Below, one piece after another: positions 47,171-59,509 of a DNA stretch of 64,000 bases (the first letter of the stretch is position 1; each line of letters opens with the position of its first letter). This DNA comes from Histoplasma ohiense. Taxonomy: Eukaryota; Ascomycota; Eurotiomycetes; Onygenales; Ajellomycetaceae. The position numbers were made by a program, and so were the translations under genes. The notes below the pieces were generated by a model. That model made no database searches. It was not told the DNA's origin and saw only the letters and a program-made list of their open reading frames with translations. The stretch is from assembly GCA_017607445.1 (NCBI GenBank), contig JAEVHH010000003.1, positions 3,348,001 to 3,412,000 on the forward strand, in the 5' to 3' direction.

Positions 47171-47980
47171 ATGCACAACAGTCAGATTCCATGCAAACAT
47201 TGTGTCTCTAGACTTGAGAACATCAATTTTTGGTGTGTGTTGAAGTCAAATATCTGAAAGCATTGTGAGGCTTGTGCCTCTGCAGAGAAATTCTGCAAAT
47301 TCATAAGTAATCCTTTTTAATTCTTATTTTCTTTTTCTTTTTCTTCAAATTTGTTTTTGAATAGATAGTAGTGTTCTTAGCAATGTTGATATACTGATAA
47401 TGATGCTAGATGTGTGATACACCTCTTCTGAGATGCATCATGCACAGATGAGTGTTTATCTTCACAGAGATGGCAGCTGAGAAGAATATGATCAATCACA
47501 AAAGTCATCTTCATCATTTGATAAAACAATTGAACACATCTTGTCTGGCAATGCTGTCTGTTCAGAGCAGAGCAGAGATGAATACTCTGTGATCTCAGCA
47601 TCAGACAGTGGCTGAGTCTGCAGAGATGCAGATTTTGAAGACTGTGATTGTATCTGATTCTTTCAGAGCAGAGATATTAGAGGAAGAGAAGAATGTGAAG
47701 AAGAGGGTTTTGAGAATGATGAGCTTCAGAGGCTCTGTGATAAAGAAGTCAGCTGAGAAGAAGTTGGCTGAGAAGAGATTGACTGCAGAGAGATCAGAGA
47801 AGTTGACTGAAGAGTCAACAGAGAAGATCATGAAGACAGTGAAATATAAAAGATATGAGCCTCATAATATGAAGGTGTGGAAGGAGATCATGGGGGGAGA
47901 GGCCTTTCTTCAGCAAGTGTATCAGTGGGTGAAGAGATTGATGAAGAAGAATAGAGAGAAGAAAGCAAATGTTCTGTGAA
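47171..47980 (+). pseudogene. G3c antisense Cys-rich gene
   Basis: On the plus strand, opposite to this element's pol. From ATG 47171: MHNSQIPCKHCVSRL, then WC, a TGA, HCEAC and FC, giving the same six-cysteine spacing as G3b. A possible intron starts at GTAAT (about 47309) and ends near TTCTTAG or GCTAG (47377-47408). The long second exon is open at 47608-47979 (123 codons): AEMQILKTVIVSDSFRAEIL, then Lys/Glu-rich helix, then RYEPHNMKVWKEIMGGEAF. Upstream of 47608 the same frame has one TGA. Compared with G3b the aligned frame has indels of 6 and 24 nt only. Role unknown; DNA- or RNA-binding is a guess from the Cys and basic content. Confidence 0.66.
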
Positions 47981-48274
47981 AGAGACATTTATCAGTGTCT
48001 TTGCATCTGAAATGAGACTCAGTGCTTCATGAGTACTGAAGGCAGTATAAGAAGAGAATGACAGAGAGAGAATGAGAAGAATAATAAAGAAAGAAGTGAA
48101 AGTGAGAGATGAAGAGTATTGAAATGAGAATGAGTGAACTGAGAGTCTTTAGACTTTTCTTAGAACTCATTTTCTTTGTCTTTTTCTTATCTGTATTTTT
48201 TATTTTTTATATTTATTATACTCAAATTGAATTTTTTTCTTTTTCTCTTTTCTCTGATAAAATCCTTCTAAAAA

Positions 48275-51200
48275 AAAAATGCATTTGATTGAAGTTTGAG
48301 TGAGATTTGTATTTCTAGCATTTTTTGATTTAGAATTTATACTTCTGACATCTTTCAACTTGAAGTTTGTGCTTTTGATGTTTGAAAGTATGTTGATTTT
48401 GTATTTATTGTTCATTTTCTTATTCAAGAAAGATTTTGAATGTCTGAGTGTTCAATATATTTTCTTCTGATTTTCATATATCACCACTAGAACCCCAATC
48501 TGTTCATCTCACAAGATATTTCAGAGATTTGTTTTTTCATTGTCATTTTTCAAGAATTTCTTCAACTTAATATTCTTCTTCACTGTTGATAAGTTTCAGT
48601 CCTGGTTCTGATAGAGCTCCATTTCTGTGGTTGTATGATTTCAATAAAGATATATGAAATACAGAATGAATGCTTCTATATGAAGATGACAGTTCTAGTT
48701 TGTACACTTGTTTTTCAATGATATTCAGAATCTTGAAGAGTTCAACATATTTATAATCAAGTTTGCAAACCAGGCACAGCAATTGGAGATTTTTTGTATT
48801 GAGTATGACATAGTCATCTATTTTAACTTGTTGAAGCTTATGTTTTGTATCATAATAGATTTTCTGTGCTTGTTGCATCTTTTGTAGATTTTCAATGAGC
48901 TTATGACATGTTTTCTCAATATGTTTCACACAGCTAGCAGCATGTATGGTGACTGATTGTGATGGTTTGCTGATATTAATTTTCAAATCAGATTGATATC
49001 CCATTAAGACTTCCACAGATGTCATTCCAGTAGAGACATGTTGAGAGATATTATAAACAAACTGCATCAGTGATAGTCAGTGTGCTCAGTCATCTTGATA
49101 ATAGTTGATAAAGCATTGAAGATAATGTTTCAAGATTTGATTTTATCATTTCATTTGATCATCTATTTGAGAGTGAAAGACTGTTGAAAGTTTCCAATGT
49201 GTGTCTAGCATATAACAAAAGATGAATCAATAATGACTTGTAAACAGTGAATCTTGATCAGATATATGATTTTTGGATATTTCATAAATTGTATAGAACT
49301 TGATATAAACAATTTCTGCTAGTTTGTCAGCTGTAATGTTTTTGATGCAAGGAATATAGATTGTAAACTTGGTATATATATTCACAATCACTAAAATCAC
49401 ATTGTAGATTTGATGAAGGAATGTAGAGGCTGGCAAATCTGTAATAAAATTCATAGTAATAAATTTGAAAGAATTTGATGATAAGAGAATTGTATTCAAT
49501 TCTTCATATTGTCTGTGCTGTTTTGACTTTACTCTTTGATGAGTATCACAAGTGGATATATAATCTTTGATATCTCTGACTAGCTTATGTCAATAGTATT
49601 TGTCCTGAATGCTGTCTATAAACTTTTTTATACCAAAGTAATCTCTCTGTGGATTATCATGATTTGCACTGATAATTTCATCAATGAGTGTCTTTTGTTG
49701 AGGGACATACATGCAATCATCAGCACACAATATATTATTCTCAGAAATTGTTCATAGTATATTTTCAGCAACAATCATATTCTTCTCTTTTATCTTCTCT
49801 CTTTGCTCAGCAGCAAAAGAATCAATCTTCTGTGCTTTATTCAGAAATAAGATGAAGGATTCAGATATTTCTGTATATACTGAGTCTTCAAGAATAGCTT
49901 TATTGACTGCAATCTGAGACATATATTGCTCAACACATGACAGAGGGGAAGAGTTTACACAAGAGATAGAAGACATTGACATATGAAGCATTTTTCACTC
50001 ATTAAAAGAAGCATTTTGCTCATTAGAGATCTGTGCACAGACTATATCAGAAGAAATATCATTTTGAAAAGAAGTATCAGCTTCTCAATTTAATCTAACT
50101 TCATGTTTCAGCTTCTGTTGCAAAGTAGATAACATAGTTTGATCATTATAGATCTCACTGTAGTCTGTGTGACAACTGAGCCCATCAGCTGAATTCTTTG
50201 ATTCAGAGTGATGCAGTAATACAAAATCATAAGCAGATAAAGCTTCCACTTATCTGATCTGATATCTGTTTAATTTCTTAGTCATCATAAAGTACTGCAG
50301 ATTGGCATGATCAGATCAGACTTAAATTGAATACTAACTTCTCTTCAGATAGTGTCTTCAATTCTTAAATACTGCTACAATAGTCAAGAGTTCTTTATTA
50401 TGAGTATCATAACACATTTCTGCATCAATCAACTTTCTTGATCAGAAGACAATTGAATGTCAGTACTCATCATTCTGCAACTGTGACAGAATAGCAGCAA
50501 CTGTAAAAGTGAATGCATCAGATTCAATCTGAATACACTGAGCTGAATCAAAATGAGCTAATAGAGAAGCATGTATAAAGCATAATTTGAGCTCATTGAA
50601 AGTACTTTGAGCATCTTCTATTCATATAAAAGTGGCTTTTCTTTCCCTCTTCTTGCTCTCTTTTGTAAGTTCAAATAATGAGGCTGCAATAGAGGAGAAA
50701 GACTTAATAAATCACTGATAGAAATTAGCAAAGCTCAAGAAGAATTAAACCTCTTTAATTGATTTAGATGTAGATCATTCCACAATAGTGGAGACTCTGT
50801 CTGACTCCATCTCAATATCATTTGTATCTATGACAAACCTCAGAAATGAGATTTTATCCACTTCAAATTTATATTTAGAGAGTTTTATAAATAGATTCAC
50901 ATGCTTGAGATGTTCTAGCATTTTAGTAACATACACTTTATATTTCTACTTTGAATTGAAGAATATGAGAATGTCGTCCAAATAGACAATGCAACATATA
51001 TCCAACAAATCAGACAAGACATTGTTAATGTATGCTTGAAATATTGCTGAAGTATTAGCTAGTTCAAATGACATAATTATATATTCAAAATATTTATATC
51101 TTGTTCTAAAGGCTGTCTTCCAATGGTCTTTTGTCACTATAAGTATGCGGTGGTAGGCATCTTGAAGGTCCAGCTTAGTGAATATCTTAGCTTTTGAAAG

Positions 51201-52115
51201 TCTATCAAGTAATTCACTTATTAGAGATAGAGAATATTGATTCTTGATGATGATTCAATTTAATCCTTGATAGTCTACACAAAGATAGAGTTCATCATCT
51301 TTTTTGAGAACAAAGAGAATTGATGCATCAGCCAGATTACTGAACAGTTGTATCCACTCTTTATTTAATGCATTTTTTAAATATTCTCTTAGAGCAACTA
51401 ACTCAGTTTCAGAGAGATTGTATATTGATATAAATGAAGATTGCATATCAGACTTGAGATCTATATAATGTTCTATCTCTTCTGATCTTTTTGCACTTAT
51501 AGCAGCTTCTTCTGAGAAGATATGTGTGTATGGCATGATATATTCAGATAGATCAGTTGGCAAGTCTGAATATGCAGCTGAGAATATATATAAAGCATGC
51601 TTTGAGTCTTTTGAACATTCTGTAGATAATACTACAAACATTTCTACTTTAGTCTCTGTAAGAACTTCAGCTAAGACATCTTGTTCAGAAATAATTTGAG
51701 ATTATTGTTCATCTTCAGAGCTTCTAAAGAAGAATTGTCTATCTGATCAATCTATAAGAGAATTTATTTGTCTTAATCAAGAAAATTCTAATACAAGATT
51801 GTAGTTCTCTATCTTCATCATATGAAAGGAATGAGATATCTGCTGTGCATTATCCTTGTGATCAGTGACAGTAGTTGCAATGTTATACTCTTCAAAGAAG
51901 TGTATTATGCATTCATCAATCAATTTGATCATTTTGATTTTGCAGTGAACAGCTTCTAGATTGTGATTCTTTGTTCAAAATTCATCAACATAGTTCACTT
52001 CTGATTCAGAGTCTACTAGTGCAAGCACTTTTTGCAGATCTTTAGATGTAGTGAGTTTCACTGTGACAGTGAAGCTTAAGGCATTTTTGTATCAATTTTT
52101 CACATTTATAGCTGC
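48275..52115 (-). pseudogene. pol: G3c pol
   Basis: One minus-strand frame with TGA stops. From right to left: protease LALVDSESEVNYVDEF (about 52025), RT with LCVDYQGLN (51270-51255) and the catalytic YLDDILIFFN (about 50975), RNase H, H2C2 region (about 49650-49530), the integrase core (MNFITDLP, 49456 on, where the usual IDF is MNF so the first catalytic Asp is Asn) and a chromodomain (about 48560-48430: EILEK, LKYLVR, TDWGSSGD). Asp to Asn by G-to-A parallels the RT damage in LINE-A. Confidence 0.88.
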
Positions 52116-53450
52116 CATTGCAAGTTGAATGATACATCTTAAACATTTTTTGAGTTCTTCAAGTTCTTCATGTCTTTCATATCAGATTTCAAGTTGAACT
52201 TGGTGTTTTTGAATTCATCTTTGAGTTGTTTGAAACACAAATTGATGGTATGTTCTGGTTGCTTGCAATATCAGCAATATTTTGATTGAATGAAGTCATT
52301 GAACTTTGTAGTGTCATTTCATCTGCATTTGTTTTGTGATCTATAATCAGCATTATTTCTGTTGTTAAAGCTTTGAGTGGGGTTTTTGAAATTTGACTTC
52401 TCTTTAAGCTTCTTTCATCTCTCTGACAGATTCAATTCTGTCATTGCAAGTTTATATAGAATGGCATCATAGCTTAACTCTTTCAATTTGATTGCATATT
52501 TATTGAATTCTCAGTGAATGGAAGGTAGAACTTTCATATAGAGATGTGATTTCTGATGGTATTCACTATAAGAATACTGCAGACACTCTTCAATTGATTA
52601 TAAGTGTGAAGCAAATTGTTGAACTGTCTGATCTTTTTATTACTCTGTTTTCCAGTACTGTCTATCAGCATCTCAGAAACTTTTATCTGAATCAGTGACT
52701 TGACATTACATTCAACTAACAAATTCTTCCCATAATGGCAAAGTCTGCATATCATGAATATGTTGATACCAACATTGTTGCATCTCAACATTGAAATGAG
52801 TAATGATTTCAATGATCTTTCAATGGTTGTGTTCATTGTAGTAATCAAGATCACTGACATGAAAAGCAATAGCAGCTGTAACAAAGTTTTCAAATTCTTT
52901 CATACTTTGATCTCAGAACTTTTTCATATCTCTTCAAGAAGAGTGACTGCTTATGCTGAGATTTTGAAGTTCTAATTGTCAAAGTGATATCTGACTACAT
53001 CTTCTACTGATAGTAGTCACAGTGCTTTTCACTAAGATGTTGAGTGCTTGTAGTGTGGTTTTCAATGATCTGAGAATACTGATGACATTATCATAATTAT
53101 TATTCACACTAGTTGCATCTCTACTGTGGTTCAGATGTGCTTCTAGCATATTTCAGATGATCAGAATTGTTTCATTCAATTCTTGTAGTAAAGTGTCACA
53201 TCAATGTTGAAGTTCTTACAATTCTTTCTCAGTCTGTAATTTTTTGATTCTTCTGATCACAGCTATTTTCTTGATTTCAATTGCACTGAGATCTTCAGAG
53301 AAGATATCCTCTTCTGAACTATGCTCAGAGTTCAATTTCATAGAGAAAGATGATGCTTGTTGCACACTTTCAGTGGCAGAAGTATGTGTTTTGCAGTTTT
53401 CTTTCATGATGTTTGCTGCTTTGAGTTCAGCAGTAGCATGAGTACAGTGG
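52116..53450 (-). pseudogene. gag: G3c gag
   Basis: Recognisable from MKENCKTHTSATESVQQASS (53407 down) and the coiled region IKKIAVIRRIKKLQTEKEL, through the capsid-like part to a damaged knuckle at about 52290-52240 (YCQYCKQPEHTINLC with stop-free but altered residues). Several TGA stops. Confidence 0.82.
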
Positions 53451-53517
53451 ATGCTGTGAATAGAGGCTATGACTATTACTCAACAGATCATCTCTCAAAG
53501 ATTGAGTGATTAGAAAC

Positions 53518-53780
53518 TGTGAGATGTAGTGACAGTGTGAAGAATAACAGTAGAAGATAGTTTATAGCATAGTGAAGATAATAGTAATATATTGTAAAGT
53601 GTAGTATGATAGTGTAACATGGTGTAGCTAATTGCTAAGGAAGAAAAGAAAGAGAAAGAAGATGTGCGAAATACATACATCAATATATATATACATATAG
53701 AAATAGCAGTAGCAAGAGTATAATGAAAAGAGGTAAGAATAAGCGAAGATAATAAGAAAATAATAAACGAGTGCATTACA
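53518..53780 (-). repeat. G3c 5' LTR
   Basis: 263 bp. The candidate primer site lies just left of it in reverse (TGAGTGATTAGAA, 53503-53515). Confidence 0.9.
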
Positions 53781-53785
53781 CAAGA

Positions 53786-54179
53786 TGTCTGGTTCATGCA
53801 AAGAAAAAGTGTGCATTATTTCAGATTTGAAACTAAGCCAAAGTGGAAGACTTGCTCAATAAAGTGTAAGAAGAAACTTTTTGCTACAATAATGCAGCTA
53901 AAGCTTGAACATGAATATTTCAAATCATATTTAGCAAAGTTTAAAGATGATTTAAATGATCTATGTTCAGATTGTCAGTTATATGAAAATTCAGAGCATC
54001 TTCTGTTACTTTGTACAAAGTATTCAGAACTAAGATTGAGACTGAGAGAGAAGTATCAACTAAATCAGTTAAGTTTGAGTTTGTTATTCAATACAAAAGC
54101 TGGAAATATGTTTCTAATTGAATATTTAAATGAGTCAAATGTTGCTACAAGAGCTTTTTTGAATAGTGTCACTTGATAA
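53786..54179 (+). pseudogene. LINE-A ORF2, C-terminal part
   Basis: Continues ORF2 after G3c. Contains the C-terminal zinc finger typical of R1/Tad LINEs: CSDCQLYENSEHLLLLC (C-x2-C-x8-H-x4-C). Ends with TGA at 54174 followed at once by TAA. A 400-bp 3' UTR and (AAT)n tail follow. Confidence 0.88.
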
Positions 54180-54584
54180 TATTTAGATCAGTTGTTTTTA
54201 TTTATTTTATTTTGATCTTTTCTTTAACTTTGTTTATTGTTAATTTTCATTTGTTTCAAGTAGTTTGCTTCATTATTTGTTGATAATAGTCATTGCAAAT
54301 GTTTTTTCTTTTCTGTTGATTTTTAATAGCTGCTGTCTTTTATAATATTTATTTCCTTTGTTTTGAAGTTGAGTTGTGCTAACCCATTGACATTCTTTTG
54401 ATTTGATTTTTGGATTGAATAGTTTGAATAGTTGTTTGATTCTGAGCTGGAATTCTGTTAATGCATGTGTCAAATTGTTTTTGTATATTAGAATATTCTT
54501 GATTTGAAAAATTCTGAAGTATTTCAGATAGATGTCATAGTCACTGACTGTATACATCTATAATTGAAGAATAATAATAATAAT
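54180..54584 (+). other. LINE-A 3' UTR and tail
   Basis: T-rich non-coding sequence ending GAAGAATAATAATAATAAT. A minus-strand frame of 94 codons (54557-54273) is open but unsupported by any homology. Confidence 0.7.
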
Positions 54585-54755
54585 AACAATTTCAAATCTC
54601 TCATCACTTATAAGTTCAGACTCTCATTCTTTGAAACATTGTATGATCACTAGAAGCTTTTTATTGTAGATTTTATAGTTACATTCAGTGAGTGACATCT
54701 TTTTCAAGATAAAGACACAAAATTATAGAATATCTTCATTATTATATTGTATTAA
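54585..54755 (-). pseudogene. pol: G2b pol, third piece (RT/RNase H)
   Basis: Aligns with about 8748-8915 of G2 (ACTCTCATTCTTYRARGC, TTGTTGTAGATYTYATAGTT), resuming where 26100 stopped. It is interrupted at 54756 by G5. The rest of G2b (RT, protease, gag, 5' LTR) lies beyond the window. Confidence 0.82.
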
Positions 54756-55070
54756 TGCAGTTCAAAGATTGCTTGAGCTGTTCAAAGCTTCTAAGCTTTG
54801 CAGCTCTTCTTATACAAATTAACTAGTGTGATAGCATACATCATTCTTGATAATAGAAGATGGTGTACATCACAGAAGAATAATAAACTGAAATTATCAC
54901 ATTCTTCTCTATCAAATCTGTCTACATTTTTGTGATGAAAATAGTGTTATGCTGTGCGCGCTCACTTTTGCAATGCACTATTCCACAATAGATAAGATGC
55001 TCACTTCACATGCACAAAAGTCTCTATCACAACAACATCAGTTCATCACTAACAACATTATATTCACAAT
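54756..55070 (-). repeat. G5 3' LTR (right end approximate)
   Basis: The left end is fixed by the G2b junction and the match at 63855. The right end is uncertain because the partner runs off the window; a CACA before a pyrimidine-rich run at about 55060-55100 is a likely end. GAGCTG-x3-AAAGCTT / AAGCTTT-x-CAGCTC (54775-54806) can form a hairpin near the U5 end. Confidence 0.6.
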
Positions 55071-57140
55071 TATTTTCTTTCATTCATTCTTTCATATCTT
55101 CTTTATTTAATCTCTTTTGCTCTACTTCAATTGTTCTACACATCTATCTTCTTCTATCAAATATCTAACTCTTTTATTCTGCAATATAGTATCTGATCAC
55201 TGTGTCTTCTGCTGTTCTGATTATATTATATAATCTATTGATAAGTTTTTATTGATCAAATTTTGTTGAAAGCTAATCTGACAGCTTTTGCAGTTGCTAA
55301 TTGTTGTTAGCTTCTATCTCTCATTGTCAGAGTATATATCTTGTTTATGATTGTTTCATCTTCTTTTTTAATACTCTTTATGTGTGCAATCTCACTTCTG
55401 TTGAGGAGATTGCCTCTGTTGATGTTGTGGGGGCAGAGCACAACAATGACAACATCAGCAAAGCAGTTGATAAGAATGTAGACAGTGATGATAGTGTTTG
55501 TAAAGATGCTGAGATGATGAATATCTCTGTGTTGTTCTCTGCTACTGTCTTCTCTGCTTTCATTCATATCTTTGTCTTCTCTGCTTTCACTGATTCTCTC
55601 TCTCTCATCTCTGTCAATTCTCTTCTTTTCTTTTATACTAATTTCTCTCTTTCATTCAATTTTCTAGAGACTCTGCATATCTTCTGTGACTCTTCTCTCT
55701 ATTCTTCACATTCCTCTCCCACTTTCACTGCCTCTGTCAAAATGTGATTTCACATATAAGTATTGTACAACACAATCTGATTCATCAGTTATTCATCTGT
55801 TGTATTTCTTACTTGAAGTAAGTATGAGATTTTTAGTAATCTGATATATTCTTTGAATTCTGTTGATGTTTGTACTGATTGTGCTGAGTGTATATTATAC
55901 CTCTTCTTGTCTCTTTTCTACAATTTTTATTCTAATTTTTGTAGATGAAATTGTACAGAGTCTCTGTGTTGTTGAGATTATAACTGATGAAGATCTCTGT
56001 ATTATATTTATTTATACTGTTTTTTATATCATCTCTCTGTCTTCATACATCTTCAGTCTATCAGATGAGTGTCATCATTCTCTTTGTTGATATATAACTT
56101 TCAAATTGATTATTTGTAGAAAAGAAATATGTGTGCAGAGTAGTCTGAATAGTGATGTGATGTTTTTTTATACTTGAAATGAGTATACATTTGTTTCTTA
56201 TGCAGATTGTGTGAGAGATAAAGAATCATTTCAATTTTATATTCTATCTTCTATATGTAACTGTTCTGTCAGCTATCTTCATCTCTGTTGCAACTGTCTT
56301 TGAAGTTTCAAGAAGAGTTTCTGTTTTTTCAGTAAATGTATATTTCTTTTTTTTCATTGTGATGACTGTTAATACTTCTACAGTTACTTCTGATATCACT
56401 TTATATATATCTATTTCTGCTTTTTTTTTGAATTCTTTCATCACTCATTCACTCTTCTTCATTTTCAATTTCATTTCTTTTCTTTCTTTGACTTCTGTTG
56501 AATGAGTGTCTGTCATCTGTCTCTGTAGAAATTCAGATATCTGCTCAACTGCTTTGTCTACTTTCTTTTCATTCTCTTTTCTTCTGACTGATTTTTCTCT
56601 GTATATACATACTCATTGTTTTGTTGACCTTCTTGTGAATCTTCTCATTGAAGATATTGAATCAGTGTGTCAGACTTTGTGTGAGATGAAGATGTGCACT
56701 GCATTTTTATATATATATCTTGAGATTCTGAAGTTCTTGATGCAGACTGAGTTTTAGTTTCTCTTTTGTTGTATATAAATGTTTCTGAGAATTGTTGATT
56801 TGAGTGTTTTCATTAATGTATGTCTTTTCTTTTGTTTTTGTGATGTTTATATATTTTTAGAAGTTGAGTGAAGTCTTTGCAGCAGTCATTAAAGCTGTGT
56901 GTGAATAGATTTTTTTTCTGATTTTCTCTTTTTTCTTTCTTTTCTAGTCATTAATCTTACATAATCTTTTATCAGTTCTACACTTGATGACTAGATGCAG
57001 CAGATCTCATGTTTTTCAATAAAAGTCTTCTGTCTCTATGTATTATACTGTCCCTCTTCACAAGCTCAGACAACTACAGTGAATAGCTCATTGAAACTAA
57101 TCTTATCTGATCTCTGAGTATTCTCAGATGCTGAAATAGC
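55071..57140. other. G5 3' region of unknown content
   Basis: About 2 kb between the end of pol and the LTR. On the minus strand two coding-like stretches, charged and helical, are broken mostly by TGA: about 56700-56244 (REKSVRRKENEKKVDKAVEQ on, then MMKEFKKKAEIDIYKVISEV) and about 55745-55380 (REESQKICRVSRKLNEREKL-like). On the plus strand 55301-55747 and 55863-56090 are open, with GTAAGT at 55816. Neither strand shows a known domain, nor the G1/G3 cysteine module. Confidence 0.4.
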
Positions 57141-59343
57141 TTGATTCAATGTGTCTGCTGATATTTTTGACAGTTTATTTTCTGAGATTTCTGTGATTGA
57201 GCTAGTATAGACAGTTGAATTCTCTTCTGAATCTTTTTGTTTCTTGCAATCTGATTCATGTGCTGATTGACTATCTCAAGTTTGTCTCTGACTGTGTTGT
57301 GTCTGCTGTCTATATTGCAATATTGTACAGTCAGCAACAGTCTTGTCATTTATTGAGATGTGCTGTATACTCATCTTTTCCATTTTCTCTCATTCTTTTT
57401 TGATTATTATTGAGAGATTCAAGTAAGTGATATCATCTGATTTGTAAGTATTGATGATTTCTCTAACTTCTCTGAGCTTTTCTATTGTAAGCTCTCTTTT
57501 CTTCAACACTGATGATAGTGCTGTAGATGATTACAGTTCATTGAGATTCTCTGTCTTCATCTCTATAAAACAAAAGTCATTTATAAGATTGTGTAGAATC
57601 TATCTTTCTGATTCTTTCAAAGCATACATTTCAAAGAAATGTGATTTAAGAATTTTGTATGATTCAAATCATCTTGATTGAAACTTCTCAGATTCTTCAT
57701 TTCATACAAGAATTCAAGTATTCACAGCAAGACTTGTTTTTTTCATTAGTAAATCTTGTATTCTTTTCAATTGTATGATACAGTTGAGCAGTAATTCATT
57801 TGCTTTTGCTTGAATGTGACTAATTTTTCTCACTCTTAATTCTATATCTGCAACTGCTACCTTCTTCTCTATCTGCTTCTGTGTATCCCTCAGAATATAT
57901 GAATGTACTTTATAGAGCAGATAGAATAATGAGTGCTTTGAGACTGTATATTAATGAATTTATATTGTGAATAATATCTGTCTCAGATATTCATCTCATA
58001 ATTTTGTGAACTTCTCTACTAGATATTTTGTCAGTATACTGTCTAGTATTCTGTTTAAGTATTTGACTTTTTCATTTATATGAGAGTGATAAAGTGTTGT
58101 TGTGTGATGCTTTATCTGCAACTGTTTGATGAAGTGTCTCACAGCTTTTTCTATAAAATTTGCACTGTTATCTGTTAATATCTCACAGAGTATATTATAA
58201 TTGATGTAGATATTATTGTATAGAAATTTAGCAATGATCTTCTCTGTTGCCTCTGACATCACTCACATGATTGACCACTCTGTGATGTAATCAATTGCTG
58301 TTATTATTCAGCAGTTTTCATTTGATGTTTATGACAATATCTCTATAAGATCTATTTCTCAATATTCAAACAGTTTAATCATATCTTCTATCTGATGTTG
58401 TGCTTTTTCATACTTCAATTCTTATCTTACACTTTTTGAGACTTGACAGTTTGAGCACTTTTGTGTGTATGCTTGAATATCTTCTTTTATATTTGATCAG
58501 TATATTTGATCTTTCAGAACATCTATAAGTTCTGAACTCTCTAAGTAATCAAACTTCTTATGCATATAACTTATTAGATTCTGTTGAAACTGAGGCTCAA
58601 GATACAGTGTCTCTGCATAATCAAGATTACAGTAAAGCACAACATCTTCTCTAACTTTGCAAGTTTGAATTTTGAAAACATCTCTTTCATTATCTTCATC
58701 AGATCTTTATCAGCTGATACACTTTCATTCTTCAAATAAACAATTATGACTTTCAATTACTCTGTCTCATTACAATCTCTCAGTGCTGTTAGTGTGAATT
58801 CTCTCTGTGTCATATTTGCTAAATCTTCTTTCATGAAGTCAGATCTATAATTTATAGTATCTGATATAATAGTGTCTGTTTTCTTTCTGTATTTGATTTG
58901 AAGATTGTACATCTGAAACTCTGATATTCATTGTGCTAGCCATTTGAAGAGTTTGATTATCATTTGCAAATAAATGAGACTTTTGTGATTGATGATCATC
59001 ATTGTTGTATGTTCATTGTTGATATATCAATCTCACAGATCTAGTGTGTGTTTGATTGCTAGAAGTTTCTTCTCATACACAGAATAGTTAAGCTCTGCAC
59101 TTGACAGCTTTCAGTCATTATACACTACTGAGTATAATTTATCATTCTCTCTCACTTGCAAGAGGGAGCATTCAATAGACTGACTGTGTGACCATGCATG
59201 GAACTGAGACTAAATATTTCTCCAGTTCCAATATCAAATTTCTTAGTTCTGGTCCCATATAGTGTTTATTAAATTAGTCACTTTACATTGTTTATATTAT
59301 AAATCTAGTCCCAGATCATGTTCTTCTTATAAATTACTGATTC

Positions 59344-59390
59344 TGGTCCCATTTGGTCCCATTTTGTTAAAATGGGACCAAATGGGACCA
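59344..59390. repeat. Perfect 22-bp inverted repeat, 3-nt loop
   Basis: Left arm 59344-59365, loop GTT, right arm 59369-59390. Each arm contains GGGACC twice, spaced by AAAT. The related copy near 16130 keeps the right arm but its left arm is degenerate. Confidence 0.9.
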
Positions 59391-59509
59391 TGATTTACCC
59401 TATATAGATGATATAATGCTATGAGTATTATCAAAAATCATTATCTATCAAAAGAAGTTTAGTGTATTTATGCTCTAGTTCTATTTTGAACTAGTAATGA
59501 TAGTGATAG

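Larger units (their letters stand above)
46356..53780 (-). mobile_element. G3c: complete single G3 element in LINE-A ORF2
   Basis: 7.4 kb, LTRs at 46356-46619 and 53518-53780, flanked by CAAGA (46351-46355 and 53781-53785). ORF2 of LINE-A reads on exactly across it (QKWQ then DVWFMQ). Minus-strand gag-pol, with an antisense gene on the plus strand near the 3' LTR. It confirms the short (~264 bp) LTR for G3. Confidence 0.93.
26101..54584 (+). mobile_element. LINE-A: Tad-like LINE carrying two gypsy insertions
   Basis: Flanked by the 12-bp duplication AACAATTTCAAA (26089-26100 and 54585-54596). It ends in (AAT)n at about 54569-54584. Taking out the G3 array (27063-40884) and G3c (46356-53780) with their duplicated targets leaves about 7.2 kb: a ~1.35-kb leader (26101-27062 and 40890-41267), ORF1, ORF2 and a 400-bp 3' UTR. 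This is the size and order of Tad elements. The leader shares its start with LINE-B and has a TA-repeat at 26681-26702. Confidence 0.92.
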
